Notes under the pieces: generated by a model
Databases searched by the model: none
Told to the model about the DNA's origin: nothing
The model's input: only the letters and a program-made list of their open reading frames with translations
Shown here: positions 1 through 7,991 of the stretch, in pieces
How positions within the stretch are numbered: position 1 is the stretch's first letter
How the letters are laid out: each line of letters opens with the position of its first letter
Position numbers and translations under genes: made by a program
Origin: an uncultured Erysipelotrichaceae bacterium
GTDB lineage: Bacteria; Bacillota_I; Bacilli_A; RFN20; CAG-826
Direction: 5' to 3'
Assembly: GCA_947303755.1 (NCBI GenBank)
Contig: CAMYZF010000001.1
Span: 1-47,709 of the forward strand
Length of the DNA: 47,709 nt

Positions 1-2
1 AA

Positions 3-188
3 GAATGTATCAAAAACCCAATTGAACATGTTAAAGACAAAAGATATCCAAATACTTATTGCTACTATCACAATAGAAAACACGATAAAAACCACTTTAT
101 TAAGGTAGTTGTCAAAGTTAGAGCAGAAAATAAACAAATAGGTTGTATATCTTCTATGTTTATTACTAAAAAAATCAAAAATAAGTGA
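3..188 (+). CDS. C-terminal fragment of a possible PBECR-like nuclease/toxin domain (5' partial)
   Basis: An open frame enters from the left edge and runs 61 codons to a TGA at 186-188. It is too short and start-less to be called as a normal ORF. It encodes a basic stretch beginning ECIKNPIEHVKDKR, then a YCYYHNRKHDKNHF segment and a beta-rich IKVVVKVRAENKQIG segment. An 'IKNP' turn, a strand of aromatic residues, a V-rich strand and a terminal 'I(S)S' strand resemble the phage-Barnase-EndoU-ColicinE5/RelE-like nuclease folds (PBECR, DUF4258-like). That resemblance is pattern recognition, not an alignment. Catalytic residues cannot be judged because the N-terminus is missing. No terminator follows it before the small RNA promoter at about 208-216. 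It could equally be an unrelated hypothetical protein. Confidence 0.6.
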   Translation, partial: ECIKNPIEHVKDKRYPNTYCYYHNRKHDKNHFIKVVVKVRAENKQIGCISSMFITKKIKNK

Positions 189-220
189 TGGCGTTAACTA
201 ATTAATGTGATAAAATATTG

Positions 221-339
221 TTGTCAAAGGTGGAAAGTCGCTGTGCGACCACGACGCATTTCTTAAGAAATGGATGGCTAGCGATTCAGGATGCAGCGCC
301 CTGATTGACAAATAATAACGTCTCGTTCGAGATGTTTTT
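221..339 (+). ncRNA. Candidate stand-alone small RNA with own promoter and terminator
   Basis: An extended -10 (TG-A-TAAAAT, 208-216) puts the start near 221-223. The transcript opens with TTGTCAA (221-227), exactly complementary to TTGACAA (305-311), closing a multibranch structure. Inside are three hairpins: GTCGC/GCGAC (237-249), the perfect 16-bp palindrome CATTTCTTAAGAAATG (257-272), and TCAGG/CCTGA (286-304). The loop of the last (GCAGCG) can pair with CGCTG in the first, a possible pseudoknot. An intrinsic terminator follows (AACGTCTC-GTTC-GAGATGTT plus T run, 317-339). It does not match SRP RNA, 6S, tmRNA or a riboswitch class I could recall. The next gene starts 176 nt after the terminator from its own promoter, so this looks like an RNA gene rather than a leader. 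Confidence 0.6.
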
Positions 340-359
340 ATTTAATCAACACCAATTCT

Positions 360-374
360 CCCACAACTTGTGGG
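360..374. other. Short perfect inverted repeat
   Basis: CCCACA-act-TGTGGG can form a 6-bp hairpin in the gap between the small RNA and the first full gene. There is no T run after it on either strand, so I do not call it a terminator. The rest of 340-500 shows nothing recognisable. Confidence 0.4.
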
Positions 375-514
375 AAAATCATTTTATACCTTAGCTACTT
401 ACTCAAAAGGCTTGATGAGATGTGTCAGTCCTTTTTCTTTAGATAAAATCTAATTTTTTAAGTTTAAAGACGATTTGAAATGTTTATGTCTCTTTTTCAT
501 GGCATACTATACAT

Positions 515-1135
515 ATGAAATATTTGGTAATTATCTCAACGCTGTTTGTTATAGGATCCTTGCTTGGATGGATAATTGAATTATTCTTCAGAAGACTTGT
601 TTCACAAAAGAAATGGGTGAATCCAGGATTCCTCACTGGACCATATTTGCCAATCTATGGTTTTGGTGTTGTTGTTTTATATGCAGTGAGTAATATTCCT
701 TTAGGAATAGAATTGAAAGCAGTGGATATTATCGCCAGAATTATCATTATTGGTTTTGGCATGACTTTCATTGAATTCATCGCTGGACTTATTTTTATTA
801 AAGGCCTCAAGATTAAACTATGGGACTACAGTGACCGTAAAGGAAATATTATGGGTATCATCTGTCCAACATTCTCTTTAGTGTGGCTCGTTGTTGGTTC
901 TTTATACTATTTCCTTCTTAATCCAGTTTTAGTTGAAGGAATCAGCTGGATTAGTGAAAATCTCATTTACACTTTCTTTGTTGGTGGTGTCGTTGGTGCG
1001 ATGGTCGTGGATTTATCCTATTCAATCCACCTTGCCACCAAGCTAAAACAGTTCAAAGAGATGCAAGGATTACGCTTCGAAGAATTTAAGAAAGAATTCA
1101 AGAAAAAAGTCAACGAGCTTAAAAGCAAGATTTAG
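515..1135 (+). CDS. CmpB-like membrane protein (putative ABC-transporter type IV, PF06541)
   Basis: A 206-aa polytopic membrane protein with about five or six hydrophobic segments and a lysine-rich cytoplasmic tail (EEFKKEFKKKVNELKSK). The diagnostic family signature is clear: GWIIE at residues 18-22, then NPGFLTGPYLPIYG at 36-49. The family is widespread in Firmicutes; the 'ABC transporter' label is a database name and the molecular role is not established. There is no Shine-Dalgarno. A TG-G-CATACT extended -10 (500-508) lies only 6 nt before the ATG, so the mRNA may be leaderless. It appears monocistronic. Confidence 0.75.
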   Translation: MKYLVIISTLFVIGSLLGWIIELFFRRLVSQKKWVNPGFLTGPYLPIYGFGVVVLYAVSNIPLGIELKAVDIIARIIIIGFGMTFIEFIAGLIFIKGLKIKLWDYSDRKGNIMGIICPTFSLVWLVVGSLYYFLLNPVLVEGISWISENLIYTFFVGGVVGAMVVDLSYSIHLATKLKQFKEMQGLRFEEFKKEFKKKVNELKSKI

Positions 1136-1247
1136 TCTTGTGAGTCTGTTTTAAGCAAAAAAAGAACTTAAAACTATGCTTAATAAGTAATGTCCGGTTT
1201 TGTTCCACTGTATCAAAACACTGTAAACCAGCCATTTAACCTTTCGT

Positions 1248-1275
1248 GCCAGATATTTATTGTCTCTGGCTTTTT
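1248..1275 (+). terminator. Rho-independent terminator after the CmpB-like gene region
   Basis: GCCAGA (1248-1253) pairs with TCTGGC (1265-1270), followed by TTTTT. It lies 113 nt after the stop at 1135. The intervening 1136-1247 contains a GTTTTG/CAAAAC hairpin (1197-1219) and a duplicated CACTGTA (1206-1212, 1219-1225), so the 3' UTR may be structured. Confidence 0.65.
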
Positions 1276-1276
1276 C

Positions 1277-1305
1277 TTGTTAAAACAACATTAATGTTGT
1301 ATATT
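1277..1305 (+). promoter_or_regulatory. Promoter with 16-bp palindromic operator candidate in the spacer
   Basis: TTGTTA (1277-1282), a 17-nt spacer, and TATATT (1300-1305). The spacer is almost filled by the perfect palindrome ACAACATTAATGTTGT (1285-1300). A dimeric repressor bound there would occlude RNA polymerase. The predicted start near 1312 gives a leader of about 10 nt to the ATG at 1322. Confidence 0.6.
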
Positions 1306-1321
1306 GTTTTTAACATTCAAA

Positions 1322-2131
1322 ATGATTACTTTTACTAATTTCTACGAATGGTTCTTTCAAGAAAAAGATCGTCCTGCTGCAGGACTATTTTCTTTTGGCC
1401 ACTTGTTTAGTGTGACTCTTTGCTTAGCCATCTTTCTAACAGGTGCTTATTTTTTAGCAAAACTGTTTAGAGGCAACGAAAAGAAACAAAATTTAGTTCT
1501 ACTAATAAGCGGAATCGCGATTATTGTTTTAGAAATAATCAAGATTACTTATTGTTGTGTTGGCACGAATAATTTAGCAGACGCTATTTTAGGCAATTGG
1601 CCTTTATATTTCTGTGATATCCCAATATATGTTGTTTTGGTGTCTGCTTTAAGCAAGGGTAGAGTAAAAGACTGCTGTCTTGATTTTTTAGCGATATGCG
1701 GCTTATTAATGGGCTTTATGGGCAACTATTTTGCGGGCAATATATATGGCAGTCATGCTGCCTTCTCATTCTTCGCTCTTAATAGTTTATTAAACCATTC
1801 ATTATCCGCGTTTGTTTCTTTGTTTATTTGGGTCTCAAAATTAAACAAAATGGAGAAAAGAAATATTCCATTTGTTATCGGTATTCTTTTCACGTTTATG
1901 ACTATCGCCTTAATCCTAGATTATTGTTTCCATAAGAACTTTATGTTCTTCTTCTTTGGAGATGGCACTCCATTTACATTGTTCTTCGATCTTGTTAGAG
2001 GTAACCTAATACTCTACCAGATGATTATTTATATTTTGCAATGTGGATACATTGGTTTGTTCTATGTTGTCTACTACGCGATAATCAAACAATACAAAAA
2101 GAAACATCCTCAAGAAGCGGTCTCAAATTAA
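1322..2131 (+). CDS. TIGR02206/YwaF-type integral membrane protein
   Basis: A 269-aa protein with about seven hydrophobic segments. It resembles the TP0381/YwaF integral membrane family: an N-terminal FGHLFSV segment, a central 'LPLYFCDIPIYV'-like segment (here NWPLYFCDIPIYV), and a C-terminal helix ending in a basic tail. Function is unknown for the family. A TTG 18 nt upstream (1304) overlaps the -10 box TATATT, so ATG 1322 is the plausible start. No Shine-Dalgarno is visible. A terminator overlaps its 3' end. The palindrome in its promoter suggests it is regulated. Confidence 0.65.
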   Translation: MITFTNFYEWFFQEKDRPAAGLFSFGHLFSVTLCLAIFLTGAYFLAKLFRGNEKKQNLVLLISGIAIIVLEIIKITYCCVGTNNLADAILGNWPLYFCDIPIYVVLVSALSKGRVKDCCLDFLAICGLLMGFMGNYFAGNIYGSHAAFSFFALNSLLNHSLSAFVSLFIWVSKLNKMEKRNIPFVIGILFTFMTIALILDYCFHKNFMFFFFGDGTPFTLFFDLVRGNLILYQMIIYILQCGYIGLFYVVYYAIIKQYKKKHPQEAVSN

Positions 2132-2145
2132 GATCGCTTTTTATT
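2115..2145 (+). terminator. Terminator overlapping the stop codon of the YwaF-like gene
   Basis: AAGCGGTCT (2115-2123) pairs with AGATCGCTT (2131-2139, one G-T pair), followed by TTTTATT. The 5' arm is within the last coding codons. Confidence 0.75.
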
Positions 2146-2233
2146 ATCAGAGTTCTTTTTTATTCTTTTTTATTTTAGATTCGTTTAGAATATCTCCAGG
2201 ATATAAATATCCGTCTCTATTAGTAGGTAATCA

Positions 2234-5200
2234 ATGAACAAAATTAGAAGTCGTCGTTCAAGGCTTGGTCTAGTTTCCATTATATTGGCCGCTTTCGTAT
2301 TGATGCCTTCTTTTCTTTTTGCTCATAAAAATGAACCTAGTAATGATGGTGGAGTTTTAATAACTGACAAAGTCGAAGATGGTCCAATCTTTTATCCTGC
2401 TGAGTATTCTAGTGACATTACTAATGAGCCAAGCTACGCTACTCAAAATAGTTACACCTTTTCCTCGATGAATTTTGGAAACACTCACAAATACTATCGA
2501 GGTGACTCTGTTAAAGTAGCAGTCATCGATAGTGGTCTTAACTATACTCACGAAGATTTTGCTGATTCAAACGGTAATCAAATCATTCAAGGACATTCCC
2601 GCACTATTGATGATTCAAGCGGAAGTTTCAAATATTACCAATTTGATTATAGTTCAGGAAATAAGGCAAAGATTGTTGATACTCTAGGGCACGGTACAAA
2701 TGTTGCTTCTGTTATCGCTAGTCAGATTAATGCTTTAGGATGTGCTGGTATCGCTCCTAATGTCGAATTATATGTTTACAAAGTAACCAACACATCAAAT
2801 GGCTATGAATGGGATGCTATTAATAGCGCTTTGGCATATTGTATTGATGAAGGTATTGATGTCGTCAATATGTCCTTCCAAGCCTACGAACACTCTGTCA
2901 CTTATAATGGCTCAACAATGTCTGCTTCAACAGGTTGTTCTAACGTTCTCACATATTGGATCAACCAATGTTATAGCTCTGGCATTACCTTAGTGGCAGC
3001 AGCAGGCAACTACAACACGAGCGAACCATCTTATCCTGCTAGCAACAATCACGTTATTTCTGTTGGTGCTTTAGCAGAATCTTCAACAACTACAAAAGCC
3101 GCTTATTCAAATACTTATGGAATTGATTTAGTTGCTCCAGGAACAGTTTATGTTGCAGATAAAGGAACCAACTCTTCTTATAAGAAAACACCAGGAACCT
3201 CGTTTTCTTCACCAATTGTTACCGCAGCAATTGCTTTATATAAGCAACAACATCCAACTGCAACCCCATCAGAAATAGAAGCTGCCCTTTATGCATCATG
3301 TGATGCGATTAGTGGTAATCCAAGTTGGGCAGGAAATGGAAGGCTCAATATTGATAATTTTTTAGGTATCGATGTTAGCGATGCACCTATTGAAATCGTT
3401 ATCAACAATCCTGAAGTAGTAGATGAAGAATTAGAATTAGAAATCGGCGATTATCTTGATCTAGATTGGGATGTAAATGGAAATGGAACCTTTGATCATT
3501 CAGTTAATTTCTATACCCTCTCGGGAGAAGACAATGTTGTCTCAGTAAGTAACACTGGAAGAATCACTGCCACAGGTGTTGGAAGTGATTATGTTGTTAT
3601 TGAATCAAATGTTGATTCAAATGTTTATGCTGATCTTTATGTTACGGTTACATCTTCTGGAGGATCTTCTCCAACAGTTTCATCTGTTAGTGTTTCCCCT
3701 TCATCTTTAAGTCTAGACTTAAATGGCACGACTACGGGAACTTTAACTGCGACAGTTAACGGCGATAATAATCCATCTCAAGCTGTTACATGGTCAAGTA
3801 GCAATACAAGTATTGCGACCGTATCGGCTTCAGGTGTTGTCACTGCCAAAGCAACTGGTAGTTCAACTATTACAGCGACCTCACAAGCGGATCAAACTAA
3901 ATCAGGTACTTGTACAGTCACAGTTACGGATTCAACCGTTCATGTTTCTAGTGTTTCTTTAAATAAAAATTCAACATCCATTGAGGCTGGTAGTAGTGAA
4001 ACACTTACCGCAACAGTTTCGCCTAATAACGCAACGAATAAAAATGTTACTTGGTCAAGCAGCAACACAAGTGTTGCAACTGTAAGTGGTGGTGTGATTA
4101 GCGCTAAAGCAACAGGCAGCGCAACAATAACTGTCACAACAGTCGATGGAAGTAAAACTGCAACTTGTTTAGTTACGGTCACAGATGCGCAAATAGAAAC
4201 ATTAACGATTACTCGTTCCTCATTTTCAACTTCTGGCGGATATGCTTGGTACGATTGGTCTCAAGCGACATCTGACAACGGCTCAACAATCACTGGAAAA
4301 GGTGAATTATACACAACTACAACAACCTCAATGCAATTCAATAAGAGCAAAGGAAGCAAAGTTGCTGCTATCTATAATAGTGATGCAATTCCTGGATCAA
4401 TTACCAAAATTGAGGCTACTTCACAACAAACAACGATTAGATCTTGGACAGCTTATGTTACATCAACAGCTTGTTCTGGAAGTGGTTCAACTTTAACCTT
4501 CGGTAGTAATAAGACAACTGTTGGTACAGTTTCACCAACAGTCGGAACATCTACATCTTTTGGAACATCATCTGCTGGTTATTCATATTTCTGTATTCAA
4601 GAAAACGATTCCAGTGCATCTTACATTTCCGAATTTAAGATTACTTACATTCCAAAAGCAATAAGTTCTATTGCAGTAAAAACCGCTCCTACGAAAACAA
4701 CATATAATGTTGGAGACTATTTTGATCCTAGTGGACTAATAATTACCGCTACATATTCTGATAACTCGACTAAAGATATCGCTTATTCTAGTACAGCTGG
4801 TTTTACATTCACTCCTTCTTTAGAAACCGCTCTTCAAGGAAGCGATACAAGTGTAACAATCACCTATGGTGGAAAGAGCTGTTCACAAGCTATTTCGGTC
4901 AAAGAATTATCCTCAATCTCTATTAGTGGCTACACAACTTCCTTTATGGAAGGTGATTCTTTCTCCTTTGGAGGAATTGTTACAGCGAATTATTCTGATA
5001 GTACCAGTGCTAATGTGACATCATCTGCTACATTTACTGGCTACAACATGACTTCTATTGGAAATCAAACTGTCACAGTTAGTTATGGTGGAAAGACTGC
5101 AACCTATATCATCACTGTTAGTGCGGGTACGCCTTCATCCATTTCTCTCAGCGGTCAAACAACTAACTATGTTAAGAATCAACCATTTAGTTTTGATGGA

Positions 5201-6160
5201 ACTTGTACCGTTACATTCACTAACGGATATCAAAAAGTTGTGACACCAACTAGTGTTTCTTCCCCTAATATGTCTACAAGTGGAGTGAAAACTGTTACTG
5301 TGACTTATTTAACTGTTTCAACTACTTACGATATCACCATTTCTTCAAGTCGTGTTGTCTATGAAACAACAACCACAACTGGCTATTCAGTGATTGGAAC
5401 AATCACCTATCCAAATAATACTAAGACTATTTCTGTAAATACATTGTCAGCGGACACTAGCGGATATACAACAATCGAATCCAACGCTATTAGATTAGGA
5501 TCTGGAAGCAATACTGGTACCGTCACAGTTACTTCAACAACTTCAAATATTACAAAGATTGTAGTTAGTGCTAAAACGTATGGATCTGATACCGGTGTTA
5601 CATTAACTATTGATGGCACTAGTAACTCAATCACATCTTCTTATGCCGATTATTCAAAAGAATTTGCGACTGCCACTAATTCTATTGCTATAGCAACAAC
5701 TGCATCGAAGAAACGTGCATATATTCAAACAATCACCGTTTATGAGACGAAGGAAACCGAGATTCAAACAGATATTTTTAACAGTGAGGATTGTTTAGGA
5801 CTTGAAACATTCATTGATAGCTACCTACATTTTGAATACACCGAAAATCTTGGTTATTGCAAAGACAACGAACATCATTACTACGCAACTGCTAAGACAG
5901 CATTTAATGCTTTAAATAGCCATCAAAGAAAATTATTTACCGAAAACTCAGCATACAGTGTTGAGTGGGCACGTTTATCAGCGTGGGCAACTGCGAATGG
6001 TGATACTTTAAATTCGTCATCAGTTTTAACGAACGCGCCAAAAATTTCTCCAATTGTTACAAGCAGCAATCCAAATACCATTGTAATAGTTGTAATTGCT
6101 TCACTTATAGCTATCACAGCTACTGGTGGATACTTCTTCTTAAGAAGAAAAGAAGATTAA
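2234..6160 (+). CDS. Secreted, membrane-anchored subtilisin-like (S8) protease with Ig-like repeats
   Basis: 1308 aa. Basic N-terminus and hydrophobic signal segment (about 1-30, ending FLFA). Subtilase domain about 90-380 with an intact triad: D99 (VAVIDSGLN), H153 (DTLGHGTNVAS) and S323 (GTSFSSP), plus oxyanion N259. A degenerate Ig-like domain lies at about 385-475, and two clear Big_2 domains at about 483-567 and 571-652 (VTWSSSNTS.ATVS pattern). A threonine/serine-rich beta domain (about 655-810) follows, then three Big_3-like repeats (about 811-1040, 'YNVGD.FDPSG' type) and a second beta domain. A C-terminal helical region leads to one TM (about 1279-1302) and the tail LRRKED. No LPXTG motif is present, so the anchor is the TM helix itself. 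It probably acts at the cell surface on proteins; the substrate is unknown. Confidence 0.9.
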   Translation: MNKIRSRRSRLGLVSIILAAFVLMPSFLFAHKNEPSNDGGVLITDKVEDGPIFYPAEYSSDITNEPSYATQNSYTFSSMNFGNTHKYYRGDSVKVAVIDSGLNYTHEDFADSNGNQIIQGHSRTIDDSSGSFKYYQFDYSSGNKAKIVDTLGHGTNVASVIASQINALGCAGIAPNVELYVYKVTNTSNGYEWDAINSALAYCIDEGIDVVNMSFQAYEHSVTYNGSTMSASTGCSNVLTYWINQCYSSGITLVAAAGNYNTSEPSYPASNNHVISVGALAESSTTTKAAYSNTYGIDLVAPGTVYVADKGTNSSYKKTPGTSFSSPIVTAAIALYKQQHPTATPSEIEAALYASCDAISGNPSWAGNGRLNIDNFLGIDVSDAPIEIVINNPEVVDEELELEIGDYLDLDWDVNGNGTFDHSVNFYTLSGEDNVVSVSNTGRITATGVGSDYVVIESNVDSNVYADLYVTVTSSGGSSPTVSSVSVSPSSLSLDLNGTTTGTLTATVNGDNNPSQAVTWSSSNTSIATVSASGVVTAKATGSSTITATSQADQTKSGTCTVTVTDSTVHVSSVSLNKNSTSIEAGSSETLTATVSPNNATNKNVTWSSSNTSVATVSGGVISAKATGSATITVTTVDGSKTATCLVTVTDAQIETLTITRSSFSTSGGYAWYDWSQATSDNGSTITGKGELYTTTTTSMQFNKSKGSKVAAIYNSDAIPGSITKIEATSQQTTIRSWTAYVTSTACSGSGSTLTFGSNKTTVGTVSPTVGTSTSFGTSSAGYSYFCIQENDSSASYISEFKITYIPKAISSIAVKTAPTKTTYNVGDYFDPSGLIITATYSDNSTKDIAYSSTAGFTFTPSLETALQGSDTSVTITYGGKSCSQAISVKELSSISISGYTTSFMEGDSFSFGGIVTANYSDSTSANVTSSATFTGYNMTSIGNQTVTVSYGGKTATYIITVSAGTPSSISLSGQTTNYVKNQPFSFDGTCTVTFTNGYQKVVTPTSVSSPNMSTSGVKTVTVTYLTVSTTYDITISSSRVVYETTTTTGYSVIGTITYPNNTKTISVNTLSADTSGYTTIESNAIRLGSGSNTGTVTVTSTTSNITKIVVSAKTYGSDTGVTLTIDGTSNSITSSYADYSKEFATATNSIAIATTASKKRAYIQTITVYETKETEIQTDIFNSEDCLGLETFIDSYLHFEYTENLGYCKDNEHHYYATAKTAFNALNSHQRKLFTENSAYSVEWARLSAWATANGDTLNSSSVLTNAPKISPIVTSSNPNTIVIVVIASLIAITATGGYFFLRRKED

Positions 6161-6175
6161 TTGGTTTTCGAAATG

Positions 6176-6205
6176 ACAATCCGGTACAAAAGGATTGTTT
6201 TCTTT
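6176..6205 (+). terminator. Terminator of the subtilase gene
   Basis: ACAATCC (6176-6182) pairs with GGATTGT (6192-6198), followed by TTTTCTTT. Confidence 0.75.
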
Positions 6206-6208
6206 ATA

Positions 6209-6237
6209 TTTACAAAGTATTTCACAAAGTATATTAT
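6209..6237 (+). promoter_or_regulatory. Promoter of the HTH-TrpB gene with a duplicated ACAAAGTAT element
   Basis: TTTACA (6209-6214), a 17-nt spacer, and TATTAT (6232-6237). The 9-mer ACAAAGTAT occurs at 6212-6220 and again at 6224-6232, spaced 12 nt apart. One copy overlaps the -35 and the other abuts the -10. A tandem arrangement like this is a plausible operator, but no regulator is proven. Confidence 0.55.
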
Positions 6238-6272
6238 TGGTATAACTATTGTGCCGAAAGGAAATAAAAGGT

Positions 6273-7685
6273 ATGAAATATCTATCCGTTTCAGAAATGT
6301 CATTAAAGTGGGGGATCAATGAAAGAAGAATTAGAGCCCTCTTAAAAGAAAAAAGGATCGAAGGTGCAAAATACGAAAAGCATCGCTATTTAATTCCAGA
6401 GAACGCCCCAAAACCATTAGATAGAAGAGTAAAAGGCCAAAGATTATTTGAAGATTCACCGCTTAAAGAAGTGAATTTTGATTTCAAGAATTATCGTAAA
6501 CAATTCCCAACTCCAGATGGTTATTTTGGACGCTATGGTGGCTCCTTCCTTCCACCTCATCTTGAGAAAGCTTTTGAGGAGATTTATGATGGTTATCTAA
6601 CTATCGCTAAAAGTGCAAAATTCATCGCAGAACTCCGTCAAATTAGAAAACATTATCAAGGTAGACCAACACCAATTTATCATTGTCAAAACCTTTCAAA
6701 TTATCTTGGAAAAGTTCAGATTTATTTAAAGAGAGAAGACCTCAATCATGGTGGTGCTCATAAGCTCAATAATGCGATGGGGCAAGCCTTACTTGCGAAA
6801 TATTTAGGCAAGAAAAAACTCATTGCCGAAACTGGTGCAGGTTCTCATGGATCTGCAGTTGCGATGGCTGCAGCCTATTTTGGTTTAGAGTGTGACATAT
6901 ACATGGGTGAAGTTGATATGGAAAAACAAGCACCAAACGTCGCTCGTATCAAAGTGTTAGGCGCAAATGTTATTCCAGTTAAGTTCGGTACAAAGACATT
7001 AAAAGAAGCAGTGGATGCCGCTTTTGAAGCTTACTCGAAAGAATACAAAACTGCCTTTTATGTATTAGGAAGTGCAGTTGGACCTCATCCATATCCACTT
7101 ATCGTTCGTGATTTCCAAGACGTTATTGGTGTTGAAGCCAAACAACAATTCTTAGAGATGACTGGCGAACTTCCAGATATCGTCACAGCCTGTGTCGGTG
7201 GTGGAAGTAATGCGATTGGTATGTTCGAAGCCTTCTTAGAAGAACCAGTTAATATCGTAGGTGTTGAAGCGTTAGGAACAGGAGAGAAACTTGGTGAGAA
7301 CGCTGCAACTATGACCTTTGGTAAGGAAATGGTTCTCCATGGTTTTAAATCTTTAGTGCTTCAAAAAGAAGATGGCACTCCAGGGGATGCTTATTCAATT
7401 GCTAGTGGTCTTGATTACCCAGGTGTTGGACCAGAACATGCTTTCCTCAGAGAAATTGGTCGCGTCAAATACGAAGCAATCAGTGATGATGAAGCCGCAG
7501 AAGCGTTCTTCTTATTATCTAGACTTGAAGGCATTATTCCAGCGATTGAATCAAGCCACGCTTTAGCGTATGCCATCAAATGCGCTAGAAGCATGAAGAG
7601 TGGAAGTATCTTAGTGAACCTCTCAGGAAGAGGCGACAAAGATATGGATTACATGCTTAAAAGATATCCGCATATGTTTAGGTAA
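6273..7685 (+). CDS. trpB: Tryptophan synthase beta chain with fused N-terminal helix-turn-helix domain
   Basis: 470 aa from ATG 6273 (AAAGGA upstream; a TTG 24 nt earlier lies almost on the predicted transcription start and is unlikely). Residues 1-52 form an excisionase/MerR-like winged HTH (YLSVSEMSLKWGINERRIRALL, split here as 3-12 and 13-24) followed by a KPLDRR linker. Residues about 68-470 are a full TrpB: PLP lysine K164 in AHKLNN, ETGAG at 186-190, the GPHPYP and GGGSNAIG loops, IPAIESSHA and SGRGDKD. The reaction is indole plus serine to tryptophan. No trpA or other trp gene is nearby, so indole salvage is a plausible role. The usual Gln after ETGAG is Ser191 here. The HTH fusion is unusual. 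Confidence 0.9.
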   Translation: MKYLSVSEMSLKWGINERRIRALLKEKRIEGAKYEKHRYLIPENAPKPLDRRVKGQRLFEDSPLKEVNFDFKNYRKQFPTPDGYFGRYGGSFLPPHLEKAFEEIYDGYLTIAKSAKFIAELRQIRKHYQGRPTPIYHCQNLSNYLGKVQIYLKREDLNHGGAHKLNNAMGQALLAKYLGKKKLIAETGAGSHGSAVAMAAAYFGLECDIYMGEVDMEKQAPNVARIKVLGANVIPVKFGTKTLKEAVDAAFEAYSKEYKTAFYVLGSAVGPHPYPLIVRDFQDVIGVEAKQQFLEMTGELPDIVTACVGGGSNAIGMFEAFLEEPVNIVGVEALGTGEKLGENAATMTFGKEMVLHGFKSLVLQKEDGTPGDAYSIASGLDYPGVGPEHAFLREIGRVKYEAISDDEAAEAFFLLSRLEGIIPAIESSHALAYAIKCARSMKSGSILVNLSGRGDKDMDYMLKRYPHMFR

Positions 7686-7718
7686 GGTACAATATATTTG
7701 TAATTCGAGGAGTTAAAA

Positions 7719-7976
7719 ATGGAATACAAATCATCTTATAACGAAATCTACACCGAAGATGCGATGGGAAAACATATCGGTTATATCAAATTTGAAAACA
7801 TTGGTTTTAATACATATTGCATTACCGAGACACATGTTGACTTCATTTTAGAAGGACAAAATGTCGATGGTAAGTTAGTTGAACTAGCTGTAAAAGAGAT
7901 TAGAGATCGTGGCGGAAAAATCACCGCGACCGATCCTTTTGCAAAAGCTTGGTTAGTACGAAACAGAATTATCTAG
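7719..7976 (+). CDS. Small GNAT-like N-acetyltransferase (PF14542, YjdJ type)
   Basis: An 85-aa protein with the compact acetyltransferase architecture of the Gcn5-related small family. A beta-rich N-terminal half contains IGYIKFENIG. It is followed by THVDFILEGQNVDGKLVELAVKEIRDRGGKI, broken here as THVDFILEGQNVDGKLVE and LAVKEIRDRGGKI. It ends with ATDPFAKAWLVRN, which matches the family's 'CPYVKAWL' closing motif. It probably binds acetyl-CoA; the acceptor is unknown. GAGGAG lies about 7 nt before the ATG. It starts 33 nt after trpB and is probably cotranscribed with it. Two strong hairpins follow it. Confidence 0.7.
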   Translation: MEYKSSYNEIYTEDAMGKHIGYIKFENIGFNTYCITETHVDFILEGQNVDGKLVELAVKEIRDRGGKITATDPFAKAWLVRNRII

Positions 7977-7991
7977 AAAAAAAGTTTTCAT

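Noticed and set aside
221..339. SRP RNA, 6S RNA or a known riboswitch
   Set aside because: The conserved SRP apical sequence, the 6S open bubble and the riboswitch core motifs I know are absent, and the element has its own terminator well before the next gene.
1140..1247. A minus-strand open frame of about 40 codons (ARDNKYLARKVKWLVYS...)
   Set aside because: No start codon with SD, overlaps a terminator, no recognisable domain.
1304..1321. TTG start for the YwaF-like gene
   Set aside because: It overlaps the -10 box TATATT; ATG 1322 is the first start after the predicted +1.
3940..4182. Minus-strand frame inside the subtilase Ig-like repeats
   Set aside because: Hydrophobic shadow of the Ser/Thr-rich repeats; no start signals.
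6249..6272. TTG start giving a 478-aa HTH-TrpB
   Set aside because: Too close to the expected transcription start and the HTH fold begins at MKYLS; ATG 6273 has an upstream AAAGGA.
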